A DNA stretch of 64,000 nt. Source: an uncultured Roseovarius sp. GTDB taxonomy: Bacteria; Pseudomonadota; Alphaproteobacteria; Rhodobacterales; Rhodobacteraceae. The notes beneath the pieces are model-generated. The model ran no database searches. It saw only the letters and a list, made by a program, of their open reading frames with translations, and was not told where the DNA came from. A program made the translations under genes and the position numbers. The DNA lies in assembly GCA_947497295.1 (NCBI GenBank), contig CANMFU010000001.1:248001-312000 (forward strand), given 5' to 3'. Below, in pieces: positions 56,372 through 64,000 of the stretch; positions within the stretch are counted from its first letter, which is position 1; every line of letters begins with the position of its first letter.

Positions 56372-59118
56372 TGAGAAATGCATTTGAGAAGCTTAAAAAC
56401 ACCGTCGAAATGGATCTTTTTGACAGTCCGAGAATGACTGGGGAGGAATTGCGCGCCTATATTTCCGACCTAAACATGTTGCACGCGCGTAGAAATCCTC
56501 CAGGGGTGACTGATGACGAAATCGAGCTGATAGCCAAAGAAATTGAGGCTAAGGAAGGAATCAAAGCGGGCCTAGGTGCAGTCGTCGACAGCGAGGACTT
56601 CGAGCCATGGCTTGATGATGCCAAACCATCTATCGAGCCGTTCTACTGGAATCGCTATCAGAAACTGCTTCTGCAGAACGGCCTTCCCAAGGACGTCGTG
56701 ATTTCAACAGATAAGGTCACAGACAAGATCCTCAGTCGCTTGGGAAACCCTGACAAACAGGTGCCATGGGATCGACGTGGCATGGTGGTTGGCCACGTCC
56801 AAAGCGGAAAGACCGCCAATTATACGGGCCTGATCTGCAAGGCGGCTGATGCGGGGTACAGGCTGATCATCGTCATTGCCGGTATTCACAACAACTTGCG
56901 CAACCAGACACAGGCCAGGATCGACGAGGGGTTCATCGGTCGCGATACCGGGAAGTCCCAGGAAACCAAGAAGGGCGGGGCAAAACACATCATTGGTGTC
57001 GGCCATTTCGACCCGAATAACACCCCTGTCAGCCTCACGAACACGCTAAGGGACTTCAACAAGGCCACAGCTTCCACGAACACGAGCGAGATCGACTCCT
57101 ACAAGGTACCTGTCGTCCTCGTAATCAAGAAGAACCATCGCACGCTCGCGAACCTGCTTGACTGGCTCAAGGACAATAGCGCGCGTGGCGATCAGGAGAT
57201 GATCGACCAGCCGATGCTCCTGATTGATGACGAAGCCGACAACGCATCGATCAATACCAAGTACGGCAAGAAGCTTGTCACGACGATCAATGGGCAGATT
57301 CGCGACCTGCTGAACATGTTCCACCGGAGCTGTTACGTCGGATACACGGCGACCCCGTTTGCCAACATCTTCATCGACCCCGATCAGGACGACGAGATGT
57401 ATAATGAAGACCTCTTTCCGAGGGATTTCATCATCGGCCTTGACGCGCCCACCAACTACTTCGGCCCGACCAAGATCTTCGTGGATGGACTGCCGGAGGA
57501 AGGCGATCCAACCTGGCTTCGCTACATCACCGACAACGAGGACATTCTGCCGATAAAGCACAAGCTCGATCATGAGCTAGATGCGCTTCCGTCGTCGTTG
57601 ACGCGGGCATTGCGCACCTTTCTGCTCGCAAGGACCATCAGGAATATGCGCGGGCAGAAGGCGGCGCATTGCTCGATGCTTGTAAACGCGAGCCGTTTCA
57701 CCGCCGTTCAGGGCCGCCTGCGAAATCGCCTTCACGAAACGCTCGAGCGGATTCAGAATTCAGTTCGCATCAATGCGAGCCGGGGCGCGGCCGCATTGAA
57801 TGATCCGGAGATTGCCGCGCTCCATGGCGTCTGGCAGGAAGAATACTTCGAAACGGAATTCGATTGGCCCTCCATCCAGTCCGAACTCCTTGATGCAATC
57901 GCCTCCGCCAAGATCGTGGAGGTAAACAGCCGGGCCAATGATCTGGACTATTCGAACTCCGGAGAAAGGGGCCAGACCGTTGTTGCCGTCGGTGGGTTCT
58001 CGTTGTCACGCGGGCTGACGCTAGAAGGGCTGACCGTCACCTGGTTCCTGCGCAACACCATGATGTACGACACGCTAATGCAGATGGGGCGGTGGTTCGG
58101 CTACCGGAGTGGCTACGAGGACCTTTGCCGCATATGGATGCCTGCCGAAGCAATTGATTGGTACTCGTTCATAGCGACCGCCGCCGAGGAATTGCATGAT
58201 GAGTTGCGCACCATGGAGAAGGCTAAGGCAACGCCTCGAATGTTTGGCCTTGCTGTGCGAAGCCACCCCGCTTCACTGCTGGTGACCGCGCGGAACAAGA
58301 TGGGGTCGGGGAAGAGGGTTACAACGCTTGTTGGCCTATCGAACAAGTTCGTTGAGACATCTCGAGTTAGTATTCGATCCGACGACCTGAGGGCCAACAC
58401 CGATATTGCAAAACGATTGATTCAAGAGCTGAGCGCTGGAGGTTTTGAAGAACGCACCGTATCAGCAGGCATTTGTGTGATGAGGGTTCCGGTCGAAATT
58501 GTGGATAGGTTCTTGGCTGGCTGGAGAAATGCGGAGCAGAGCGTCACTTCTGACCCTGGTCCGATACGTCAATACATTCGTGCGCGAAAAGATGATGAGC
58601 TACCGCTTTGGGACGTTCTGATTGCCAGCAAGAAATCCGGTGATGACGTTCATACTCTTGCTCGACCAATTAAACCCATCACGCGGTCAGTAGATCCAGT
58701 GAAACTAAAGGAGGGATTCATTCCGTTTGGTGGGAAACGAATGCGAGTGGCCGATGCAAGCTTCGAGAAAGCAGGATTGGATGAGTACTTGATTTCGGAT
58801 GTCGAAGAGCAATACCGGTCACGCCCTGACATCAGTGGAGATAGGCCGAGCTATCCCGGTTCGATCTACAGGTCTGTTCGTGAACGTCCTCTGTTGATGC
58901 TAATGCTGGTCAAGCCTCTTCCGATGGAAGGAACAGAAGAAAAGAGGGAAGTCGAACTCATTCCAGCCGATCCAGTTGTAACGTGGGGAATAAGCCTTCC
59001 CGTATCTTCACGCCCGGCCGAGAGGGTCGAGTACGTGGTGAACACGGTACGATACCAAGAACTCTTCGGTGAAGAAGACGAAGACGATGATCAGGAGGCA
59101 GCACTTGAAGCCTCATGA
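56371..59118 (+). CDS. Z1 domain ATPase/endonuclease-associated protein
   Basis: 915 residues. Walker A-like GHVQSGKT (141-148), a DEAD-type Walker B LLIDDEADNAS (283-293), the helicase-like VGYTATPFANIF (323-334), and a motif V/VI-like LSRGLTLEGL with QMGRWFGYRSGY (about 545-577) define the Z1 (PF10593) superfamily II ATPase. These proteins occur with MutL/MORC ATPases in restriction-type systems. The last third is less GC-rich than the rest. The gene overlaps the next by 14 bases. Confidence 0.92.
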   Translation: MRNAFEKLKNTVEMDLFDSPRMTGEELRAYISDLNMLHARRNPPGVTDDEIELIAKEIEAKEGIKAGLGAVVDSEDFEPWLDDAKPSIEPFYWNRYQKLLLQNGLPKDVVISTDKVTDKILSRLGNPDKQVPWDRRGMVVGHVQSGKTANYTGLICKAADAGYRLIIVIAGIHNNLRNQTQARIDEGFIGRDTGKSQETKKGGAKHIIGVGHFDPNNTPVSLTNTLRDFNKATASTNTSEIDSYKVPVVLVIKKNHRTLANLLDWLKDNSARGDQEMIDQPMLLIDDEADNASINTKYGKKLVTTINGQIRDLLNMFHRSCYVGYTATPFANIFIDPDQDDEMYNEDLFPRDFIIGLDAPTNYFGPTKIFVDGLPEEGDPTWLRYITDNEDILPIKHKLDHELDALPSSLTRALRTFLLARTIRNMRGQKAAHCSMLVNASRFTAVQGRLRNRLHETLERIQNSVRINASRGAAALNDPEIAALHGVWQEEYFETEFDWPSIQSELLDAIASAKIVEVNSRANDLDYSNSGERGQTVVAVGGFSLSRGLTLEGLTVTWFLRNTMMYDTLMQMGRWFGYRSGYEDLCRIWMPAEAIDWYSFIATAAEELHDELRTMEKAKATPRMFGLAVRSHPASLLVTARNKMGSGKRVTTLVGLSNKFVETSRVSIRSDDLRANTDIAKRLIQELSAGGFEERTVSAGICVMRVPVEIVDRFLAGWRNAEQSVTSDPGPIRQYIRARKDDELPLWDVLIASKKSGDDVHTLARPIKPITRSVDPVKLKEGFIPFGGKRMRVADASFEKAGLDEYLISDVEEQYRSRPDISGDRPSYPGSIYRSVRERPLLMLMLVKPLPMEGTEEKREVELIPADPVVTWGISLPVSSRPAERVEYVVNTVRYQELFGEEDEDDDQEAALEAS

Positions 59119-60067
59119 TCCTTGGGAAAGACTGGACCCTGACGAAGCCAAGCGGGTCGATGTTGCGGGCCGCTTCGATTTCTTCTGGGTTGTGCTGGAC
59201 GCCGGCTTGCCCGGCCTGATGCTGAAGCTGCCCGGCCTTCCGCAACCACTACCACGTCTGCCGAAATTGAGGAACCTTGTCGCCTCCTTCCGACCGGTTT
59301 CGGGAGGATCGGCATTCGTTCTGGGCCTCAAGGAAAGAAGTCAGGTCGAGATCTTCGAGACCCTATGCCGGGATGTGGTCGAGGCCGGGGAAGCAGGTGC
59401 GGATCGAGAGGAAGCACTCTCCAGAGCACTCCAGCGCACGCGACGCTGGTATCACCTCCTGCGTGGCGGGAAGACAAATGGGTTGTCTGTTGAAGAGCAG
59501 CGTGGGCTTGTCGGCGAGTTGGCCTTCCTTCGGGAGCTTGTGTCGGCCTTCGGCCCTGACACCGCAATCGAGGCGTGGACCGGACCGACCGGTTCCGCCA
59601 AGGATTTCGAGCTCATCAGAAGCTGCGTCGAAGTGAAGGCAAGGCGGGTAGCTGCAAAGCCATTCGCGGCTATTTCTTCGGAAGACCAACTTGCTGATGT
59701 CGAAGGGAGCCGCCTGTGCCTGCGTGTGGTCAACGTGGCGTCGGCCGTCCTGCCGGAAGGTCAGAGCCTACATGATCACGTGAGAATGACCGCCGAGATG
59801 TTCGAAGAAGACGGCGCGGCCTTCGAAGCGTGGGAGGAGACGCTCTATTCGACAGGATATGATCCTGAGAACGACTACGACGACAGGCGATGGCTTCTTG
59901 GCGCTGCGACCGATTACGAGGTGACAGAGGGTTTCCCAAGGATTTCCGCGCCTCTTGCACCAGGCGTGGAGAATGTCCGGTATGCGATCGCTCTCGATGC
60001 CTGCGAGCCGTTCAAACTGGAAGGTGATCTGATCGACGTGATCCGGAAGGGACTTGAGCATGAGTGA
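59105..60067 (+). CDS. PD-(D/E)XK motif protein (PF14390/DUF4420 type)
   Basis: 320 residues with a TTG start. A perfect AGGAGG lies six bases before TTG 59105, while the ATGs further up (59069, 59087) have no site. Catalytic core residues are Asp167 (SAKDFELI) and Glu176-x-Lys178 (CVEVKARR), with the helix GLVGELAFLRELV before it, typical of this restriction-endonuclease-fold family. It is the probable nuclease of the four-gene system. The stop overlaps the AIPR start by eight bases. Confidence 0.88.
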   Translation: MKPHDPWERLDPDEAKRVDVAGRFDFFWVVLDAGLPGLMLKLPGLPQPLPRLPKLRNLVASFRPVSGGSAFVLGLKERSQVEIFETLCRDVVEAGEAGADREEALSRALQRTRRWYHLLRGGKTNGLSVEEQRGLVGELAFLRELVSAFGPDTAIEAWTGPTGSAKDFELIRSCVEVKARRVAAKPFAAISSEDQLADVEGSRLCLRVVNVASAVLPEGQSLHDHVRMTAEMFEEDGAAFEAWEETLYSTGYDPENDYDDRRWLLGAATDYEVTEGFPRISAPLAPGVENVRYAIALDACEPFKLEGDLIDVIRKGLEHE

Positions 60068-62132
60068 TCTCGAAGAATTTCATCATGAACTCATCGCCGA
60101 TATCCAGGGCGATGCCGACGTTCTCGGACTTGTGACGGTTGAGGCGTTTTTCGAGAAGGTGGGCGATCTACTTACCGAAGCCGGGGAGTTGGACGGAGCC
60201 AACAGGGCGTATTTCGAGGGGGGCGGCGCAAGCAACCCCATGCGGATCGACGGTTACGGCGGCGACCCAAGAGATGGCGATGGCGTCCTGAGCCTCGTGT
60301 TGTGCGACTTCGAGCTTTCCGAAGAGGTGCGCGTTCAGAACAAGGATCAGATTCAGCGCCTGCTCCAGCGGCTATACAGGTTCGTTGTTTCAAGCCTGAA
60401 GGCCGATTTCCGAGAGCAGCTAGAGGAGACGAGTGCCGGGTTCGGCGTGGCCGACCTCATTGCAACGACGTGGAAGGACGTCGAGAAGGTCAAGCTCATC
60501 ATCGTGACCAACGCAGACTTTCGCGCCCGTGCCGATGCGGCGAACGTGAAGGATCTTGATGGCAGACCGGTCACCCTTAGCGTCTGGGACCTGAAGCGCC
60601 TCAAGCAGTACATGGAGCAGGGGCAGGCGCGGGCGAACCTGATCATCGATTTCGACAGGGATTTCGGTGGGGGCGTTCCCCTTCTTGCGGCTTCAGGAAG
60701 CGACAGCGCGCTCGAAAGCTACCTTGCAGTCATTCCCGGAAAGCAGCTGGCGGCCATCTATGACAAGTGGGGACCGCGCCTGCTCGAGGCCAACGTGAGA
60801 AGCTTTCTTCAGGCGCGCGGCAAGGTGAACCAAGGCATTCGCAACACGATCCGCGATGAGCCGCACATGTTCTTTTCCTACAACAACGGCCTGAGTGCGA
60901 CGGCCGACGCGATCGAGGTGGAACAGACCGATATCGGGCTCCAACTGGTGCGGGCTGACAATCTGCAGATCGTCAATGGCGGTCAAACGACGGCTTCACT
61001 GCACGCCGCACGAAAGGCCTTCACCGAGCAGTTGGATCGTGTTCACGTCCAAATGAAGCTGACCATCGTTCCGCGCGAACAATCCGAACTCGTGGTCCCG
61101 CGCATCTCGGAATACGCGAACAGCCAGAACAAGGTTAACGCAGCGGACTTCTTCGCCAACCATCCCTTCCACATCAGGACGGAAGAGTTGTCGCGCAAGG
61201 TTCTTGCGCGGGGAGAGGACGGGTATCGGGACACCAAATGGTTCTATGAACGCGCGAGGGGACAATATGCCGACGAACGAGGGCGAAGGACCATTGCGGA
61301 GCGCAAGAGGTTCGATGCCGAGTTTCCGCGTTCCCAGTTCCTCACGAAGACCGACTTGGCCAAGTTCGAGAACACCTGGGCCTGCATGCCGCATATCGTG
61401 AGCCTCGGCGCGCAGAAAAACTTTGCGGAATTCGCCAAGCACATCGGCAAGCGGTGGGGCAACGAGGGCGCGGCGTTCGATGAGCTCTGGTTCAGGCGCA
61501 TGATCGCAAAGGCCATCATCTTCCGGGCCACCGAAAAACTGGTCTCGGGCGCGGAATGGTATGAAGGCGGCTACCGCGCCAACATCGTGACCTATGCGAT
61601 TGCCAAGCTCGTGCATGATGCAGAGAAACGGGAGATGGTTGTCGATCTGGACGCCGTCTGGAGATACCAGGATGTCTCGCCCGATCTGAAGGCGGCACTG
61701 TTGGTTGCTGCGGCAGAAGCTCAGGACGTGATCACGCACCCGCCCGAAGGCGTGCGCAACTTCAGCGAATGGGCCAAGAAGCAGGCTTGTTGGAAGGGGC
61801 TGGAGGATCGTGAGTTGAGCTATCCGGATGAATTCGATCGCATCCTGATTTCGCCGGACCTGGCCAATGAACGCGCGAGAGAGGCCCGCGCGGACAAGGC
61901 TGTCGAGACCAGCGTCGAAGCTGAGCTCGAAGTGCACAGGCTTGGCGCGGCGTTCTGGGCAGAAGCACGGAACTGGGCTCGGGAACGTGGGCTTCTGTCC
62001 CCGCGAGAAAATGGTGTTCTGGAAACCTGCGCCGCGATCCCGATCAAGATGCCGTCGGACAAGCAATGCGCCATCGCGATGAGCGCACTCGGAAAGCTCG
62101 AAGAGGAAGGCTTCAGAGAAAGCACAGGTTAA
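60060..62132 (+). CDS. AIPR family (abortive infection phage resistance) protein
   Basis: 690 residues. The AIPR (PF10592) domain spans about residues 220-520, with NNGLSATAD (about 276), QIVNGGQTTASLHAA (about 303) and EYANSQNKVNAADFF (about 352). Proteins of this family accompany Z1/MORC restriction-type systems and were first linked to abortive infection. Start ATG 60060 overlaps the nuclease gene. Last gene of the packed operon; it converges with a four-base overlap on the dCTP-deaminase-like gene. Confidence 0.92.
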   Translation: MSDLEEFHHELIADIQGDADVLGLVTVEAFFEKVGDLLTEAGELDGANRAYFEGGGASNPMRIDGYGGDPRDGDGVLSLVLCDFELSEEVRVQNKDQIQRLLQRLYRFVVSSLKADFREQLEETSAGFGVADLIATTWKDVEKVKLIIVTNADFRARADAANVKDLDGRPVTLSVWDLKRLKQYMEQGQARANLIIDFDRDFGGGVPLLAASGSDSALESYLAVIPGKQLAAIYDKWGPRLLEANVRSFLQARGKVNQGIRNTIRDEPHMFFSYNNGLSATADAIEVEQTDIGLQLVRADNLQIVNGGQTTASLHAARKAFTEQLDRVHVQMKLTIVPREQSELVVPRISEYANSQNKVNAADFFANHPFHIRTEELSRKVLARGEDGYRDTKWFYERARGQYADERGRRTIAERKRFDAEFPRSQFLTKTDLAKFENTWACMPHIVSLGAQKNFAEFAKHIGKRWGNEGAAFDELWFRRMIAKAIIFRATEKLVSGAEWYEGGYRANIVTYAIAKLVHDAEKREMVVDLDAVWRYQDVSPDLKAALLVAAAEAQDVITHPPEGVRNFSEWAKKQACWKGLEDRELSYPDEFDRILISPDLANERAREARADKAVETSVEAELEVHRLGAAFWAEARNWARERGLLSPRENGVLETCAAIPIKMPSDKQCAIAMSALGKLEEEGFRESTG

Positions 62133-62893
62133 GAGCCGCTCTCATCCAGCTCACGATGGTATTCTCTGATCATTTCCCTGATCTGTTCATCTGTATGGAA
62201 GTATTTTCCAACCTCGAAGGCTGTGCCGACGCCCCAAACGAGCAACAGGGCGATTAAAATCTTGCCCCAGTGTTTCTTAAAGAACCGAGACGCCAAACTG
62301 TCTAGAATGTCTGGCTCCAGCCTTTCCACCAAACCACTTTTCAGGCTCTCCTCTATCCTCTCTTCCATTTCGGCTGTTTGTAAGAAGGTGCTGGAAAAGT
62401 CGCCAACCATGTCCACCAAGATCTTTCTGGCATAGGATTCATGGTCAAATTCTAGCTTTTGAGGGATTTGGCCTCCTTCAGATTCTGCATGTTTGAAGAA
62501 CAGAACGCGAAAAAACTCTTCACCGGCATCTAGGCGAATCGGCTTCCTGGAAAAGTTGATTACCAAGCTTCCGATTGGACCAAAGAAATTTGCATCAACC
62601 AAGCCTACATCCAAGGCAAGCATGCCTCGCTTTGTGAAGCCACTTCTAAGTGTGACCAACGCCGTTACTGATGGTTCCCTGATCTGGAACTTTTCTTGCG
62701 AAATCACCCATGCCAGTCCTCCTGGTTCGAGGGTGTGAATGGTCTTGGGCTTCTGAGGGTCGTAGGTCTTGGTGTCCTCACCCGCCGGAATAATGGAATG
62801 GATCCTGAGGTAGTAGCATCCGCCACGGATGTTCTTCGGTTCGACGTTGGCTAGAAGTTCAAGTTCAGTTATCTGGTCGCCAGTGATAAGCAC
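62129..62893 (-). CDS. dCTP deaminase/dUTPase-fold protein with C-terminal membrane helix
   Basis: 254 residues from a GTG start (AGGAG eight bases upstream). Residues about 20-135 fit the Dcd trimer fold: RSGFTKRGMLALDVGLVD then NFFGPIGSLVINFSRKPI, where the ring arginine and Asp100 are kept but the glutamate of the usual TLE motif is missing (the aligned residues are SLV). Residues 145-210 are helical, and 211-229 (ILIALLLVWGVGTAFEVG) form a membrane helix with a charged tail. It may sense nucleotides or sit at the membrane as an effector. Lower GC than neighbours. Confidence 0.72.
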   Translation of the reverse strand: MLITGDQITELELLANVEPKNIRGGCYYLRIHSIIPAGEDTKTYDPQKPKTIHTLEPGGLAWVISQEKFQIREPSVTALVTLRSGFTKRGMLALDVGLVDANFFGPIGSLVINFSRKPIRLDAGEEFFRVLFFKHAESEGGQIPQKLEFDHESYARKILVDMVGDFSSTFLQTAEMEERIEESLKSGLVERLEPDILDSLASRFFKKHWGKILIALLLVWGVGTAFEVGKYFHTDEQIREMIREYHRELDESGS

Positions 62894-62903
62894 GTGTCAA
62901 ACT

Positions 62904-62913
62904 CCTCATGAGG
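62904..62913. promoter_or_regulatory. Palindrome CCTCATGAGG between divergent starts
   Basis: A perfect 10-base palindrome in the 29-base gap between the two deaminase-type genes. It supplies GAGG, the ribosome binding sequence, on both strands. It could also be an operator. Confidence 0.55.
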
Positions 62914-62922
62914 CACCGATAG

Positions 62923-63456
62923 ATGGATGTTATTCAGTGTGATAGATGGGATGCCCGCTTCTTTGCAATGGCAGACCTTGTAGCCTCATGGAGCGAAGAT
63001 CGAAGCCGACGGGTCGGTTGCGTTGTCGTAGGTGATGCCAATGAGGTAAGATCAACCGGCTACAACGGCCTGCCGAGGGGCGTGAGCGCGGAGCAAGCGA
63101 CACGTCATTCGCGCGAGAATGGTGAAAAGTACCTCTGGTTCGAACACGCTGAGCGTAACGCACTCTACAACATGCTCCGAGCTGGCGTGTCCACTTCGAA
63201 TTGCAGGATGTACTGCAACAGCTTTCCGTGTGCCGACTGCGCGAGGGCCATCGTCCAGTCAGGTATCGGCGAGCTTCGTACCTATGCGCCAGATTTGAAC
63301 GACACAAAGTTCGGAAGGCATTTCAATGTTGCAATTGAAATGTTTTCTGAAGGAGGAGTCATCGTAAAACTTTACTCCCGTGAGGACGAAATGATTGCTA
63401 AAGCTTTCTCCACCCTCGAGGCGACTCGCAATCCGACTGGCGGCTTCTTCAGATAA
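62923..63456 (+). CDS. dCMP deaminase (deoxycytidylate deaminase family)
   Basis: 177 residues. Zinc ligands and the catalytic acid are in place: His75 and Glu77 in FEHAERNALYN, Cys103 and Cys106 in FPCADCARAI. The N-terminal SEDRSRRVGCVVVGD and GYNGLPRGV are typical of dCMP deaminases. It converts dCMP to dUMP, changing the pyrimidine pool. Its promoter must be within the divergent dCTP-deaminase-like gene because only 29 bases separate the starts. Its presence between a restriction-type system and a cytosine methyltransferase is unusual. Confidence 0.88.
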   Translation: MDVIQCDRWDARFFAMADLVASWSEDRSRRVGCVVVGDANEVRSTGYNGLPRGVSAEQATRHSRENGEKYLWFEHAERNALYNMLRAGVSTSNCRMYCNSFPCADCARAIVQSGIGELRTYAPDLNDTKFGRHFNVAIEMFSEGGVIVKLYSREDEMIAKAFSTLEATRNPTGGFFR

Positions 63457-63469
63457 GCGTTCCCGCTTC

Positions 63470-63492
63470 TTCTAGGCGCCCCTACCCTAGAA
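63470..63492. terminator. Hairpin between converging deaminase and methyltransferase genes
   Basis: TTCTAGG (63470-63476) pairs with CCTAGAA (63486-63492) around a nine-base loop. No T run; a possible bidirectional terminator. Confidence 0.4.
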
Positions 63493-63540
63493 TTGCGTGC
63501 AGACCTTTTGAAGCAACAGTCGCGGTCATCACCTTTCAGA

Positions 63541-64000
63541 TCAGTCAAAAATTGGCAGTAACGCCTCCGCAATCTGCCTCGCAAGAAATGGAGGCACTGC
63601 ATTGCCAACCTGCACGAATTGCTCGGTGCGATTTCCCATGAAGTGATAATTGTCGGGGAAGGTCTGCAACCGTGCGGCCTCGCGCACCGTCAGGCTACGG
63701 CACTGCGTCGGGTCCGGGTGAATGAAGTAGTGCCCGTCCTTCGAAATGTGGCTCGTTACCGTCGAAGCCGGGGCGTTGCCAACTTGGACTCGAAACCGGT
63801 CGTTGAACTTGCCCGTTTTCCAGTTCTTGTGGTTCGGCGCCAGGATGTCTGGAAACTGGTGCGCACGCGGGCTCAGGCCCTCGGCCTTCGCGAAACACGC
63901 GGCGTAGAGGTAGCGGGCAAGATCGGATGGCATATGGCCGCGGGTTTCATGACCCGAGACGCCGATGAGCTTCGGGTCGTCCAGAAACGCAGCGAGTCCC
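63541..64000 (-). CDS. Cytosine-C5 DNA methyltransferase, C-terminal part (5' end outside window)
   Basis: The frame is open from the window edge, giving about 152 C-terminal residues. Visible Dcm family signatures are [20 protein letters not shown], the [20 protein letters not shown] target-recognition-to-motif IX segment, [20 protein letters not shown] (motif IX/X) and [18 protein letters not shown] (motif X). The N-terminal motifs I, IV and VI lie beyond the window. It would methylate cytosine in the host DNA and may mark it as self for the MORC-Z1 system. Confidence 0.92.
   Translation of the reverse strand, partial: GLAAFLDDPKLIGVSGHETRGHMPSDLARYLYAACFAKAEGLSPRAHQFPDILAPNHKNWKTGKFNDRFRVQVGNAPASTVTSHISKDGHYFIHPDPTQCRSLTVREAARLQTFPDNYHFMGNRTEQFVQVGNAVPPFLARQIAEALLPIFD

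Noticed and set aside
62129-62893. Calling the gene an active dCTP deaminase
   Set aside because: The catalytic glutamate expected in the TLE motif is not seen and a membrane tail is present, so only the fold is claimed.
50512-64000. CRISPR array
   Set aside because: No set of regularly spaced direct repeats was seen in the island or elsewhere in the window; only single inverted repeats.

Overview
The window looks like a chromosome segment of an alphaproteobacterium of the Rhodobacteraceae (Roseobacter-type). It has high GC, the infA-maf-RNase G-yacG-tRNA-Phe block, clpP-clpX, an NDUFA12 homologue next to an MlaD/MCE protein and a DUF2155 protein, fabD-fabG-acpP-HisA-like-fabF-mltG, and a ScfR-like regulator, which together are typical of that family. 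The species cannot be named from the sequence alone.

Positions 1-9105 are mostly transport: the end of a molybdate operon (modB-modC), a dipeptide/oligopeptide ABC operon on the minus strand (binding protein, dppB, C, D, F) and a lone Fe(III)-type permease. Positions 9178-19471 hold a di-haem cytochrome c peroxidase with an FNR-like box, clpP-clpX, envelope and respiratory small genes, aat, accC-accB, a PAS-LuxR regulator, and the complete preQ0/preQ1 operon queC-D-E-F behind a preQ1-I-type riboswitch whose tail is the queC ribosome binding site. Positions 19516-33016 form a carbon-assimilation neighbourhood: acs, a branched-chain amino acid/amide-type ABC operon (livF-G-M-H plus binding protein), a divergent ScfR-like regulator, then a receiver protein, a small membrane protein and a very large symporter-histidine kinase fusion, and an isolated SpoA (FliM/FliN-like) protein.

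Positions 33127-37456 contain a GapR-like protein, the remnant of an IS3-family element, membrane proteins of unknown role and rpsF-rpsR-rplI with an acidic extension on L9. Positions 37612-50511 hold two YceI proteins (one fused to cytochrome b561), the fatty-acid synthesis cluster with a HisA paralogue inside it, mltG, an ABC exporter, a nitrilase-family hydrolase, infA, maf, an RNase E/G family protein and yacG.

At tRNA-Phe (50590-50664) the housekeeping chromosome stops and a genomic island starts. It continues past the window end. It carries a PD-(D/E)XK-like protein, a HigBA-type toxin-antitoxin pair, a tyrosine integrase with a small AlpA-like DNA-binding protein, and from 54869 a tightly packed four-gene operon: GHKL/MORC-type ATPase, Z1 ATPase, PD-(D/E)XK (PF14390-type) protein and AIPR protein. 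It is followed by a dCTP-deaminase-fold protein with a membrane tail that lacks the expected catalytic glutamate, a dCMP deaminase transcribed divergently from it, and the C-terminal part of a cytosine-C5 DNA methyltransferase running off the window. The core is a MutL/MORC-Z1 restriction-type system of a kind recognised by comparative genomics. The pyrimidine-deaminase pair placed between it and the methyltransferase is the least explained and most interesting part of the window.
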